64,000 bases of DNA from Palsa-1150 sp964531095 (GCA_964531095.1 CAZHED010000008.1:62001-126000); one strand, 5' to 3'. Shown: positions 44,791 to 54,820, numbered from the stretch's first letter. Translations and numbers: made by a program. The notes: generated by a model from the sequence alone, not told the origin.

Positions 44791-46923
44791 TCAATCGCCC
44801 GGGTTGAACATGATCGGGTAGACAACCGTGACCATACCGCCCTCGGGCTGCGGGAATGACAGGTTGCCGAACCCGCGGACGACACACTGCACGACCCCCT
44901 GGTCGGGAAGATCGCTTCCCCCATCGGCGGTCATTGCAACGGCTCCGCTGCGGTCGATAACGAACTTCACGGTAACCCGACCTTGCAGGTTCGGGTTGTT
45001 GCGCATCCCGTTCTCGTAGCAGAGCCGGAAGCGGCCGAAGTTCTGACGCACGATGCGTTGAATGACCTCCGGCGGTAGGCGGCCGTTCACGCTGGTCGCT
45101 CCTTCGCGAATGCGCGGGGCCTTCACCTGGTGGCCGCCGCCCAACCGCCCGCGACCATTGCCGATGCCCTGCCCGGTCCCGGTTCCAGCGCCGTGACCGA
45201 GGCCGCCGAAGTTACCTAGCCCGATCCCCTCTCCGCGACCGCCGCCGCCCTCGCCGACGCCGGAGAGACCGAGGCCGCCGGCGCCGAACGAATCGCCAAT
45301 CGTGTCGCCGAACATGTTGCCGCGCGCGCTCTTTTCGTCTTGCCCGAGCGACTCTTCACGACCCCAGGGGGCAGTCGGTGCATTCGGATCACCGCCGCCC
45401 ATCGTCGAGATGAGCCCGATCATTCCGAATTGCGCGGCCTCCTGCAACGCAGCCTGTTTCGCAAGGTGCGGGTCGGGGTTGTCCTTCGGACCCTGGACTC
45501 CGTACTTGTGACCCGTATCGCGGGTGTTGGGATTCCCCATCGACCCTTCTTCGCCCTTCGCGCGGGTGCCGGTCCCTCCCTCCTTTTGATCGGGTTGGAC
45601 CTCCGTCACCTCTTGCGTGTCGCGCTCCTCTTGCTCGCGCTCTGCCGCAGCGTTGAGGAGCTTCTGCATCATCAGAATTTGATCGCGGTCGAGGTCTTCG
45701 GTGTCGTCGCCACGCATGTTCGGCATGAAGAACGCGAAGACGGCGACAAGTCCCATGTGCAGCAAGAACGACAACCCGGTGTAGAGAAACGCACCGGGCT
45801 CCGACACCACTCCGACGGGAATGCGCTTGCCGGCATTGACGGCGCCGATCTGAAAGACGAGCGAGCTTCCGTCGAGCTCCATACGCGCCTTCGCGTTGGC
45901 GGGAAGCTCGTACTCGTAGGCACCGCTCATCTCCGATGACGGCCGCGCGCGACCCGAGGAGATGAGATCCGCGAGGCTCACCTTGCCCTGGCCCGGAATG
46001 TCCACGTATCCACGCGTGCGCGGCAGGATGACGAGCGAAGCACCGAGGCCCCTCGACACGACGAGCGGGGCACGCGTCGTCCCGAGTGTCTCGCTCGGAA
46101 TGAAGTAATCGCACTTGGCTTTGTCGCCGAGCTCTTCGCCGACGTAGAACGAGCGCGGTGGCGTGAGGTGAGAGACGTGCAGGACGTTCGAGTCCCACAT
46201 GATCATCACTTCGATCGCGGAAAGGTGCGATTCGACTTCGTCGGGGCTCACGTCTGGCCCTGCCTTGACCATCGAATACGTGAACGGCTCTACGCTTCCG
46301 TCCATCGGCGGCTCGATCCCGAGCCCGGCGGTCGGCGCCAGAGGAGCTGCGCCGTGCGCAGCGAAGGGAGCACTCGGGGCCGCAGCCGGCGGAGCCGCAA
46401 ACGGATTCGCGCCCGCAAACGGATTCAACCCGGCCGCCGGAGCCGCGGTGAAGGGATTGGCGTTGGCGAACGGGTTCGGCGCAGGCGCACTCGGCGCGGG
46501 CGCCGGGGCCATTGCCGCGCCGCCCACTAGCGTCGCAGCGCCAGGTGACTCCGCCGGTGCATACATTCCCAACGAGGCCGCAGGCTGGGCCGCCGCGGCC
46601 ACCACTTCGGCTGTCTCCAGCACGATGAGCGTAGAGCCGATCTGGATCTGGTCGCCGGGCCGCACCTTGCACTTGTTGACGCGCTGTCCGTTGACCAGCG
46701 TGCCCGGTTCGTTGCCCAAGTCGATCAACGTGATGTCAGCCGGCGAAGCAACTTCGATGACCGCGTGCATGCGCGACGCGAGCTCGTCGTCCACGCGCAG
46801 ATGGCTGCGCGGATCCTTGCCGACCTTCACGATGTCTTGCGCGATCGTGTCGCGGCGGACGAGCTGATCGCCCTGATACAGAGCGAACGTTAGCGCGACT
46901 TTCGCCTTTCCCTGGCTTTCCAT
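44791..46923 (-). CDS. gltG: GltG/PglI-type inner-membrane protein: FHA domain, TM helix, TonB-like C-terminus
   Basis: A 710-aa protein. An FHA domain covers about residues 10-107 (KVGKDPRSHLRVDD, then EPGTLVNGQRV). A Pro/Ala linker follows with four NPF motifs (about 148-178), then an uncharacterised cytoplasmic region, one membrane helix at about 377-400, a Gly/Gln-rich periplasmic linker and the AgmX/PglI C-terminal domain (about 600-710: INGRLPPEVI-like start, RLCYENGMRNNPNLQGRV, FPQPEGGMVTVVYP). This order is that of GltG. The C-terminal domain resembles TonB/TolA tails that reach the outer membrane. ATG 46923 is used; a TTG codon precedes it. In gliding models GltG links the cytoplasmic platform and motor to periplasmic and outer-membrane partners. 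Confidence 0.85.
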   Translation of the reverse strand: MESQGKAKVALTFALYQGDQLVRRDTIAQDIVKVGKDPRSHLRVDDELASRMHAVIEVASPADITLIDLGNEPGTLVNGQRVNKCKVRPGDQIQIGSTLIVLETAEVVAAAAQPAASLGMYAPAESPGAATLVGGAAMAPAPAPSAPAPNPFANANPFTAAPAAGLNPFAGANPFAAPPAAAPSAPFAAHGAAPLAPTAGLGIEPPMDGSVEPFTYSMVKAGPDVSPDEVESHLSAIEVMIMWDSNVLHVSHLTPPRSFYVGEELGDKAKCDYFIPSETLGTTRAPLVVSRGLGASLVILPRTRGYVDIPGQGKVSLADLISSGRARPSSEMSGAYEYELPANAKARMELDGSSLVFQIGAVNAGKRIPVGVVSEPGAFLYTGLSFLLHMGLVAVFAFFMPNMRGDDTEDLDRDQILMMQKLLNAAAEREQEERDTQEVTEVQPDQKEGGTGTRAKGEEGSMGNPNTRDTGHKYGVQGPKDNPDPHLAKQAALQEAAQFGMIGLISTMGGGDPNAPTAPWGREESLGQDEKSARGNMFGDTIGDSFGAGGLGLSGVGEGGGGRGEGIGLGNFGGLGHGAGTGTGQGIGNGRGRLGGGHQVKAPRIREGATSVNGRLPPEVIQRIVRQNFGRFRLCYENGMRNNPNLQGRVTVKFVIDRSGAVAMTADGGSDLPDQGVVQCVVRGFGNLSFPQPEGGMVTVVYPIMFNPGD

Positions 46924-46996
46924 CAATGAACCCCTATCCGCGCTGTCTACGCGCGATGTGCCGCTGGCCGTGCTCCAAGCCTTGAAGTTACGCGGG

Positions 46997-47290
46997 TCAG
47001 ATGTTCTCGACCGACTTGAGCATCTCCGGCACGAACGACGTGCGCGGTCGGATCAAAGTCGTACGTACCGGGCCCGGACGCACGCGGATCGTCGCGTCTG
47101 CCGGACCAAAGCCACCCGCGCTGAGCGGATCGTCCTCGAACTTGTATCCGTAGTCACCCGCGGGGCCGCCCGCGTTTCCGCCACCGCCGCCAGCCCCCGC
47201 CGGCGCGTCTTGCGCAAAGGCCGGAGCGGCGAGCACCAAGAGGCTCACCGCCACAAGTACACCCGGCAACCATTTGTTCGCGCGCTTCAT
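46997..47290 (-). CDS. Small secreted protein in the GltF/CglF position
   Basis: A 97-aa protein with a signal peptide (about residues 1-27, ending APAFAQ), a Gly-rich spacer, and a 55-residue mature part (YGYKFEDDPLSAGGFGPADA, then a Pro/Arg run and SFVPEMLKSVENI). ATG 47290 is chosen; the frame upstream is not protein-like. It lies between gltE and gltG, exactly where Myxococcus has its small periplasmic Glt component. I am not certain whether the right name is GltF or CglF, so no symbol is given. The protein has no Cys. Compare the 94-aa protein of module A at the same operon position. Confidence 0.65.
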   Translation of the reverse strand: MKRANKWLPGVLVAVSLLVLAAPAFAQDAPAGAGGGGGNAGGPAGDYGYKFEDDPLSAGGFGPADATIRVRPGPVRTTLIRPRTSFVPEMLKSVENI

Positions 47291-47472
47291 GAGTGGCCTC
47301 CGTCGTCGAACGGTTCGCGATGCAGTACCAGCAGAAAAGTCTGCCCTGATTCCAGTGTGAGTGTACCTCCCGTATACCTTAACGGCGAAGCCATTCGAGT
47401 CACCTCGGCGTCTCCGAGAACGGATCGGGCCCTCTGACGCAGACAGCGGAGCGGGCGAATGGTTTCCACTTT

Positions 47473-49083
47473 CTACTTTTTCTTGGGGGCGCCTGCGGGG
47501 GCTGCGGCCGGAGCGGGCTTGGTCGGCGCGGGCGTGGCGGAGCCGGACGAAGCGGGTGCGGCCGACGCGCCGGGCGCGGACGATTCCGCAGGCGCCGACG
47601 ATCCCGCGGGTGCCGACGATCCGGAAGGAACCGCAGAGCCGCTCGACGCAGGCGCGCCGCTGCTCGCTGCGGGAGCCGGAGTCGGCTCCGGGGGGGGACC
47701 GGGCAGCTCCAAGAATTTGACCATGTCGTCCATGTCCTGCATGCGCTCGCGGGCCTTCTTGATGGCGCCCTCGTACTCCGGCTTTCCGTTCGCCTTTTCC
47801 ATGAACGTCTCGAAGATCTGCTTCGCTTGGTTGTAGACGCCGATGGCCTTCTCTTTCGCGCCGGCACCTTTCGCTTTGTACTCCTGCGTGAGAATGCCCT
47901 CGTTGAAGTACGAATCGGGCCGCGCCGCATCGAGCTTCTTGCAGGTGTCGATCTCCGCTTGAACGGCAGAGACTTGCTTGTCGTAGTTCGAGTCGTCGAT
48001 CTGGCCGCGAAGCGCGAGGGCGAGCCCCAGGTGCGCATCGTAGTCGTTCGGATGCATCTCGAGCGCTTTGCGGTACGCCTGCTCCGCCTTGTCGAAGCCG
48101 CGGAAGCTGAGGTTGATCGCCGCAAGATTCATCAGCGCCTCGAAGAAGTGGGGATCGAGGTTCGACGCCTTCTGGAACTCCATGACCGCGGTGTTCACTT
48201 GGCCCAGCTCGTTCAGGATGAGCCCAGACGTATTGTGAATCGGCGCATACCCCGGATTCTTCCGGACCGCCTGGGAGCATACTAGGGCCGCAAGCTCGAG
48301 CTGTTGCACGTCCCCGCGTTTGGCCAGGGCAGCGTTGGTGGCGATCGTGCGGCCGAATTTCTTGCCGCCGCCCGCTTTCTTCTTCGCGCTACCGAAATAG
48401 TAGAGGGCGAGCTGATTGAACGCCGGCATGTAGCCGTCGTCGATGGCAAGGGCACGCTGAAGGTTCAGCTTCGCACAATCGAAGTCCGCCAGATCGACGT
48501 CTTTGCCTGCCGCCTTCGCATGGCAGTTGGCGCCGACCTGATCGGAGTCTCGCTCCATCTGGAACATCGCCAGGTCGACGAGCGCAGGCACGTTCTGAAA
48601 GTTCGCGTCGTTGACGGCGGTCTCCAGGGCGGAGATGGCCGCGTCGAGATTGCCATCGGCCTTGAACTGGTAAAGGGCGAGCTGCGCGCGCGCGAAGTGA
48701 AACTTCTCGTCGTCGGCAAGGGCCTGTTGGAAGCGCGCCTTGGCCTCCTTGTCGTTGCCGCACCGCTGGTAGGCCAGCCCGGCGTCGTACTGCGCCTCGG
48801 GAAACTTCCCGGACGACTGCGCCGAAGCCGACGAGGCGAACATCTTCGCGGTGTCGCTACACGTCTGGTCGTTCCAGTCGTTGGCCTTGTCGTGTCCGTT
48901 GAAAGCGTCAAGCGCCGCGCCGAACTTCTCGCGCGCGCCGGACTCCACAGCCACGGGTGCAGCGACCGGGCGCTCGGCGTGGCGTGTCGTTGGGGCCTTG
49001 GCTTCCTCCTGGGCTCCCCCGCACCCGAAGCCCAGAGAGACTCCCAGCGCTCCTGCGGCCAAAACGCGTCCGACGTTCTTCAT
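47473..49083 (-). CDS. gltE: TPR lipoprotein GltE (AglT)
   Basis: A 536-aa protein from ATG 49083 (GAGGG upstream); the longer frame overlaps the end of gltD and is rejected. The N-terminus is a signal ending LGFGC (Cys21), a lipobox with Phe at -2. TPR units run from about residue 85 to 400, including GLILNELGQVNTAVMEFQKA and YRKALEMHPNDYDAHLGLAL. A helical segment and an Ala/Pro/Ser-rich tail follow. Signal, TPR layout and position after gltD match the gliding lipoprotein GltE/AglT, which works at the inner face of the outer membrane. It is the first of two GltE-like genes in the window; the other is in module A. Confidence 0.82.
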   Translation of the reverse strand: MKNVGRVLAAGALGVSLGFGCGGAQEEAKAPTTRHAERPVAAPVAVESGAREKFGAALDAFNGHDKANDWNDQTCSDTAKMFASSASAQSSGKFPEAQYDAGLAYQRCGNDKEAKARFQQALADDEKFHFARAQLALYQFKADGNLDAAISALETAVNDANFQNVPALVDLAMFQMERDSDQVGANCHAKAAGKDVDLADFDCAKLNLQRALAIDDGYMPAFNQLALYYFGSAKKKAGGGKKFGRTIATNAALAKRGDVQQLELAALVCSQAVRKNPGYAPIHNTSGLILNELGQVNTAVMEFQKASNLDPHFFEALMNLAAINLSFRGFDKAEQAYRKALEMHPNDYDAHLGLALALRGQIDDSNYDKQVSAVQAEIDTCKKLDAARPDSYFNEGILTQEYKAKGAGAKEKAIGVYNQAKQIFETFMEKANGKPEYEGAIKKARERMQDMDDMVKFLELPGPPPEPTPAPAASSGAPASSGSAVPSGSSAPAGSSAPAESSAPGASAAPASSGSATPAPTKPAPAAAPAGAPKKK

Positions 49084-49121
49084 CGTAAATGCCCTCGCTA
49101 GCGGTCTTTCGCGCTTCGGCT

Positions 49122-52100
49122 TCACTTCTTCTTCTTGGCGGCGGCGGCGGCGGGCTTCTTCTTGCCCTCCTCGCCGACGGCCTCTCCAGCAATCTCCACC
49201 TTCTCGGTCGCGGGCCCGGTCTCGACTGGGTGCCAGAGCTGGCCGCCTACGATGAGGGGCGGTGGCTTGTCGTCCAAGCCGCCGTTGGACAAAGTCGGGG
49301 CGCCGCGAAGCTCGTCGACGACGTGGTACTCGGTCTTGTAGTTCCTCGCGAGCCACTTCTCGCAATCGCGTGAGTACTCGTCGAAGTACTGGTATTTCAC
49401 CGAGTCGTCGAGGCAACGCTTCAGCGCCGGCTTCGCCTTGTCGCGTTTGATCGGCTCCGAAGCCTCGTCGAGGTGCTCCAGGTAGTTCGCCTTGACTTCT
49501 CTCCACGACAGCGAGTCGCCGGTGCCCGGAACGAAGCCCTTCTTGTCCCAATCTTTGGGATAAGGAGCACGACGGAAGTCGTCGACGAAGTTGCCCCACA
49601 TCAACCCTGCGCGCGACGCGGCAGCAATGACCCAGCGCGGCGGAGGCACCGGCTGGAGATCGGTGATCTTCTGGTATTCCTTGTCGACGTCCTCGATCGC
49701 CGCCTGCTTCTTCTGAACCCAGGGCATCAAAGTCTTGTCCATGTACTTCTTGATGTCGTCCTTGCTGCCATTCCCCTTGTAGACAGGGAACGCGACGGCA
49801 TCGACCTTGTCGTGCTTCTTGTCCTCGACGACGAAGAACGTCGCCTCACCCACAGCGTCGAGCGCCTTGCCGAGCCTGTGCTGGCGTTGGTCTTCGCTCT
49901 CGCTCTTGTACGAGTCGTTGATCTTGGCCTGGGCCTGCGTGCCGTCACCCCAAATGGCCCGCACCTTGGCGTACTCCGCCTTCGACTGCGCCTGCCCCTT
50001 CATGTGCCACATGGCGCGAGCGAGCGTCGCGTGCGCCTGCACTTGAATGTCGGGCGGCGCCTTGTCGAGCGTTCCCATGGCGCCAGAGAGTGCCTTTCGC
50101 GCGCCGTCCCAATCTTCCTTGTCGGCATAGTGCGCGCCGATGGCAAAGGCGATCTGCGCGGTCTCGGTCGCGTTCGTGTTGGCGTAGTCTTTTTTGTACT
50201 GCGCAACGTCCGCGACTGCCTGGTCTTCCTGACCAAGGCCGAGGCGTAGAACAATTGCGTCGGAGAGCGCTTTGTCCGAGTTCTCGTGGCGCGCGTTCTC
50301 CTTTGCGTACCGCTCGTACCAGTCCGCCGCCTGGTCGTAGACGGCGATCGCTTGCCAGTTGCCGCCGATCTTGAACATCGCCTGCTTGGCGAGGTCGGTC
50401 TTCTCCATTCGATAGGTCGGGTTGAGCAAGACCATGCGAGCTCGGATCGCGCTCGCGATGAGGTGTCCGGCCTGGAAGGCGCGAGCCGCGTTCTCCACGA
50501 TCTCCTCGAGCCTCTCGCACTGGGCGGGCTTGTTCTCCTTGAGCGGCCTCGCCCCGTATTCGTCCCAGAGGTCGAAGTACGCCTTGCCGCCCTTTTCGAA
50601 GAGCTCGAGCGAGTCATTCCCTCCCTTGCCCGCCTGCTCCACGATACGCTGCGCGCGCAGGCGTCGAATGTCGCACTGCACCTTCTGGAGGATCGTGCAC
50701 GTGTCTTCGTTCTTTTGTGCCTTGTCGCCGGCGCAGAACATCTCGATGAACTTCGGCACGTCGACGATCATGTCGTCGATGCACTTGTTGCGATTCGGCG
50801 CCCCGTGAAAGGTGAGAACGTTGATGCTCTCGAGATACAGCTGCGCTGCGTAAACCGCCGAGTCGCTGTCTGGGTGCTCGTAGGCGATCTCTTTGAAGCA
50901 TGCCCCGGCCTCCTCCCAGTGCTGCGCCTCGAAGTACAGGCGGCATCGAGCGTATTTCACTTCGATGAGCTGCTTCTGTCCGTCGGCGTCTTTTTCGTCG
51001 GGATGGATATAACAGACGTACCGGTTGAAGGACCCAACCATGGCCTTCTGGGGCTCGGTCATCTCCTTCGCGCGGTACTTGTCGTCCGTGTCGCGCTTGA
51101 AATCCTTCTCCTTGCCGACGCCAGGAAGGTTCCCGCTGCCCTTCTTGTCGGAGCCCTTCTGGTGCTGCGCCAGATAGATGTTCTGGTAGCAAAGGACGGC
51201 CGCGTACGCGGCTTCGGCAGCGTCCGATCCCTGCGGATTCTCTTTGACGACCTCGTCGAACGCCGGACCGCATTCCGCCCACTTCTCGCGGTAGTAGAGA
51301 AGATCGGCCATGTTGTATTTAATCTTGTAGATGGTCGGCCAGTCTTCCTTGACGAGGCGCGGAAACTCGAACTTCGAGAACTCCGATGCGCTCCAGGTAT
51401 CGGAGACCTTCCTGTAGAGAACGGACGCGAGGTCCATCGTCTTCGGATCTCCGGTGCCGCGTTGGCCCTGGGACCCGACGGCCTCGAGGTGCCAGGCCAT
51501 GGCCGTCTCGGTGGCGAGCGAGGCCGTCCGGTTGGCGCACCTCTGCTTCGAGTCCGCCGAGTGGTTGTCGCCCTTGAACGCGGTGAAGCGCTTGAACTGG
51601 TTGTTGAGCTCCGCCACGATCGCAGTCTTGTCTCCCGACTTCATCGCCATCGTCGCTTCCGTGATGCGCGACTGGTACTCGCAGACCTTGTCGCTCCCGC
51701 CATCGCGCGCCATGAGGTCCTTGTAGAGGGCGATCGCTTCCGGATAGTGACCGGTGTCCAGATAGTTCTGGCCGAGGTCGTCCATCATCTTGAAGGTCTT
51801 GTCGGTCGAGCCCGACGGGTCGCCGCTGAGGTTCTTGAAGAAGTTGAACGACTCGGTGGGGCTACCGGCAAGCGCGTAGACCGGGACGACGTCCTTGCGG
51901 CCGCTTTCCGCAAGTTTCGGCGCGTTGGGGAGCTGGGAGAAATTGACGCCGAAGTCGATGGTGCGCTTGAACGCGTCCAGCGCGTGCGGCAGATCGCCCA
52001 TGTTCCAAAAGACGTAGGCCAGCTTGTACCAAGCGTAGCCATAAATCTTGTTCTCGGGCGGCGGCTTCGAGATGACCTTCTGGTAGGCCTGCTTCGCCGC

Positions 52101-52991
52101 GTCCCACTTGGTGGGGTCGCTCAGCGCCTCGTTAAAGAAGAGCTCACCGAACGCGAGGTACGCGTTCGTCAGATACTTCGAGTTCGGCGTCTTGGTGATG
52201 AGATCGAGATAGACGCGGCGCGCGTTCACCGTGTCGCCGGCTTGCTCGTACTCGTACGCGAGGTAGTAGTAGATCTCGTCGAGGTTGGGGTTCGCTGGCG
52301 GCGGGTTCTGCGGGAAGTTGTTCGAAGGCTGCCCCGCGTAGTCCGCGACGAGAATCGAGTAGTACTCCACCGCCGCCTTGCGAGCGCGCTCCATCGTCGT
52401 CTTGCGTGACGTGGCGATCGCCTGCTGCTTGCCGGCCTCGGCGTTGTTCTTCTTGCCCTTGGCTTCGTCGCGAGCAATCTCGGCTTCCGTCTTCTCTTTG
52501 AACGCGGCGTTCTCGAGCTCGACATAGTCCTCCGCAAGACGGCGGAGCAGCATCGGGCGATCTTTCGATCGCAGCTGCGTTTCTCGGAGCAGCATCTCGA
52601 GCTGGCCAATTTCGGTGATGAGCAGCGCCAGGACGCGCTGCTTGAGCCGCGTGGTGCGGAGATCGCGATACCCGGCGATCATCGAGACGTCGGCCTTGCC
52701 GACCTCGATCTTCTTGTCGCCCTTTTTGATCTCCTCCACCTTCGAGTGAAAGGACATCTGCGGCTCTTTGCCGTGCACACCGTTCAGCGTCGGCCCGGAC
52801 GGGCACGTTTCCAGGCTCTTCTTGGCCTTGTCGCCGATGCACTCGGGCCCGGCGGACACGTCCGCGCTGGACGTCGAGCTCGAGCTGGAGCCGGCCGATT
52901 CGCTCGAAGACGAGTCGGCCGCGCGAGCCGAGCTCGCCCCACCGAGGACCAGCGCCATGACGACGACCGACAGTGATAGAACGCGATTCAT
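49122..52991 (-). CDS. gltD: Large periplasmic TPR protein GltD (AgmU)
   Basis: A 1289-aa protein from ATG 52991; its ribosome binding site GGAGG overlaps the stop codon region of the upstream gene, indicating tight coupling. Signal peptide about residues 1-24 (ending SSARA), then a Ser-rich linker with a Cys pair, a conserved-looking helical block (LALLITEIGQLEMLLRETQL) and many spaced TPR-type repeats to about residue 1150, ending in an Ala/Lys-rich tail. Length, signal peptide and place before gltE match GltD/AgmU of Myxococcus (about 1200 aa), a periplasmic gliding protein. No truncation or frameshift is seen. Confidence 0.82.
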   Translation of the reverse strand: MNRVLSLSVVVMALVLGGASSARAADSSSSESAGSSSSSTSSADVSAGPECIGDKAKKSLETCPSGPTLNGVHGKEPQMSFHSKVEEIKKGDKKIEVGKADVSMIAGYRDLRTTRLKQRVLALLITEIGQLEMLLRETQLRSKDRPMLLRRLAEDYVELENAAFKEKTEAEIARDEAKGKKNNAEAGKQQAIATSRKTTMERARKAAVEYYSILVADYAGQPSNNFPQNPPPANPNLDEIYYYLAYEYEQAGDTVNARRVYLDLITKTPNSKYLTNAYLAFGELFFNEALSDPTKWDAAKQAYQKVISKPPPENKIYGYAWYKLAYVFWNMGDLPHALDAFKRTIDFGVNFSQLPNAPKLAESGRKDVVPVYALAGSPTESFNFFKNLSGDPSGSTDKTFKMMDDLGQNYLDTGHYPEAIALYKDLMARDGGSDKVCEYQSRITEATMAMKSGDKTAIVAELNNQFKRFTAFKGDNHSADSKQRCANRTASLATETAMAWHLEAVGSQGQRGTGDPKTMDLASVLYRKVSDTWSASEFSKFEFPRLVKEDWPTIYKIKYNMADLLYYREKWAECGPAFDEVVKENPQGSDAAEAAYAAVLCYQNIYLAQHQKGSDKKGSGNLPGVGKEKDFKRDTDDKYRAKEMTEPQKAMVGSFNRYVCYIHPDEKDADGQKQLIEVKYARCRLYFEAQHWEEAGACFKEIAYEHPDSDSAVYAAQLYLESINVLTFHGAPNRNKCIDDMIVDVPKFIEMFCAGDKAQKNEDTCTILQKVQCDIRRLRAQRIVEQAGKGGNDSLELFEKGGKAYFDLWDEYGARPLKENKPAQCERLEEIVENAARAFQAGHLIASAIRARMVLLNPTYRMEKTDLAKQAMFKIGGNWQAIAVYDQAADWYERYAKENARHENSDKALSDAIVLRLGLGQEDQAVADVAQYKKDYANTNATETAQIAFAIGAHYADKEDWDGARKALSGAMGTLDKAPPDIQVQAHATLARAMWHMKGQAQSKAEYAKVRAIWGDGTQAQAKINDSYKSESEDQRQHRLGKALDAVGEATFFVVEDKKHDKVDAVAFPVYKGNGSKDDIKKYMDKTLMPWVQKKQAAIEDVDKEYQKITDLQPVPPPRWVIAAASRAGLMWGNFVDDFRRAPYPKDWDKKGFVPGTGDSLSWREVKANYLEHLDEASEPIKRDKAKPALKRCLDDSVKYQYFDEYSRDCEKWLARNYKTEYHVVDELRGAPTLSNGGLDDKPPPLIVGGQLWHPVETGPATEKVEIAGEAVGEEGKKKPAAAAAKKKK

Positions 52992-52993
52992 CG

Positions 52994-54820
52994 TTACCTC
53001 CCGCACTTCGACGTGATCGTCTGGCGGTAGAAACCAAGCTCGTCACGCCAGTACTCGCCGTTGAACGGCCAGATGACGTGCTCTTCATCGGGTTTGACGA
53101 TATTGGCCTTCGATTCCTCGGGAGTGACCAGGCCTTTCTCGAGCTCTTGGTCGAGCATGTGGCGCTGGGCCGCGGTCACATCGACGAGGATCTTGGTGCC
53201 GTTGCGGAGATTCTCTTCCAGGTCCGTGAGATTGCGCTCGTAGCGAGCGCGGGCGAGGTCGCCGGCATTCCTGATGGCGAGCTCGCGGGCGTCGTGAATC
53301 GAATCCTTGACGAGATCCGCCACTTTCGCCCCCTTGAAGCTGCTGGGAGCCCTCTTGAAGCGGGAGTCTTCTTCGTCGAGCAGCCGGACGTACTCGAGGT
53401 TGCGAAGAAGCTGCCGATCGGAGAGCGACGTCTTGACGATCGGGGCCACCTTCGCGTTGAGCTGCGCCTTGTCGTCGCGAACGTCTCTCAAGAACTTGTA
53501 GAACTCCTCTTCCTGGTTCGAGCCCTTGCGGAACTTGTCCAGGATCTTTCCCAACTCCTCGTGGATGGGTTGGTACTTTGACTTGAACTTCGCGACGATG
53601 GTGAGAGCGTCGTCGTATTGGCAGTTCGAGAAGTAGATGACCGCCTTGAGGACGTCCGCCTCCGGATAAAAGGAGTGCGGGAAATACGGGGACTGGATGG
53701 TGTGGATGTTGCCGAGGGCGTGGCTGTAGTCGCCGGCCATGAAGTAGGCCCACGACTCCTCGAACAGGGCGTCGAGCCAGTACTCGCTGGCGACGTCGAC
53801 GCGGTTCCAATACTTCACCGCGGCGGACAGGCGCGTGGGGTCGATCTTCGGTTGGTTGTCCTCGTTGAGGACGATGCTCGCGGAGTAGAACGTACGCGCC
53901 ATGGAGAGGTACGCGAGGTCGCGCATGCGCGCCTCGTCTTCCACTTCCACGTCCCCCTCCTCGATGGCGCCGAGGATCCGCTGGAACGCCTCGACCGCGG
54001 GCTTGCTCTGGCGAAGCTGCACGTTCGACACGCCGCCGAAGAACTGCGCCTGGACATAGTACTTGCTCTTCCGGTCGACTTTCTGAAAGAGGCCCATTGC
54101 CTCTTGGTATTGCCCGTTACGATACTTATACCGCCCGAGCAGATAATTGAGCTGCCAGTACAGGTCTTGCTGTTCGTTGTTGTTGAACTTCGAGACCTGC
54201 TCCTCATTGTACTTACCGACGCGCTCGATGATGTCGGCGGGCTCAGGCAGGTCCGTCGCGAGCTTCGCGAGCCAGAGGAGCGTCTCCTTGTATTTCAGGT
54301 GATTCGGTTTGTCGGCGATCTCACTGAAAATCGCGTAGGCGCCCTGGTAAAACTTGAGCTTGTAGAGGGCCTTGGCGAGGTTGAACTGGGCGATTTGCTT
54401 GTTTCCCTCGTCGTCGCCCGTTTCCCCGCTGTAGACGCGGTAGAGGGCCTTGGCGGCCTCCGACCACTTCTCCCCCTCGTAGAGGTGCTTGGCCTGCGCG
54501 GCGACATCGCTCGGCGTACCCGCGACCGGCGGGGGCGAGTTGTCGACGATCCTCGCTGCCTTCGGCCGGGGACTTGCGCTCGCGCCCGCTGGGCTGGCGC
54601 CGGGGGCGTCGGCGCTAACCGGCGCCCCTGCCGGCGGCGACGACGAGGTGTCCGAGTCGAGGTCGACCGGCGCAGGCTTCGCGGCGGGGGGAGGAGGAGG
54701 AGGAGGCGTCGCGGCCGCTGCCGGCTTCTTCTTGTGTTGAGCGCTCGCCGGCGTCGTCGCCAGACAAGTCGCGGTCAACAAAGCCGTCACCCTCACACCG
54801 CGCGATAGCAGTCTACGCAT
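52994..54820 (-). CDS. Periplasmic TPR protein in the GltC/NfsC position
   Basis: A 608-aa protein, first gene of the gliding operon. ATG 54820 has AAGGGAG at good spacing. Signal peptide about residues 1-28 (ending PASAQ), a Pro/Ala/Lys linker, then TPR repeats at about 105-420 (LAKALYKLKFYQGAYAIFSE, YKYRNGQYQEAMGLFQKV), and a C-terminal charged helical segment (about 430-560). TPR protein directly upstream of gltD is the order I remember for nfsC-nfsD in Myxococcus, so it is probably the GltC homolog; GltC there is about 670 aa. Because GltC was not checked by alignment, the symbol is withheld. Confidence 0.6.
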   Translation of the reverse strand: MRRLLSRGVRVTALLTATCLATTPASAQHKKKPAAAATPPPPPPPAAKPAPVDLDSDTSSSPPAGAPVSADAPGASPAGASASPRPKAARIVDNSPPPVAGTPSDVAAQAKHLYEGEKWSEAAKALYRVYSGETGDDEGNKQIAQFNLAKALYKLKFYQGAYAIFSEIADKPNHLKYKETLLWLAKLATDLPEPADIIERVGKYNEEQVSKFNNNEQQDLYWQLNYLLGRYKYRNGQYQEAMGLFQKVDRKSKYYVQAQFFGGVSNVQLRQSKPAVEAFQRILGAIEEGDVEVEDEARMRDLAYLSMARTFYSASIVLNEDNQPKIDPTRLSAAVKYWNRVDVASEYWLDALFEESWAYFMAGDYSHALGNIHTIQSPYFPHSFYPEADVLKAVIYFSNCQYDDALTIVAKFKSKYQPIHEELGKILDKFRKGSNQEEEFYKFLRDVRDDKAQLNAKVAPIVKTSLSDRQLLRNLEYVRLLDEEDSRFKRAPSSFKGAKVADLVKDSIHDARELAIRNAGDLARARYERNLTDLEENLRNGTKILVDVTAAQRHMLDQELEKGLVTPEESKANIVKPDEEHVIWPFNGEYWRDELGFYRQTITSKCGR

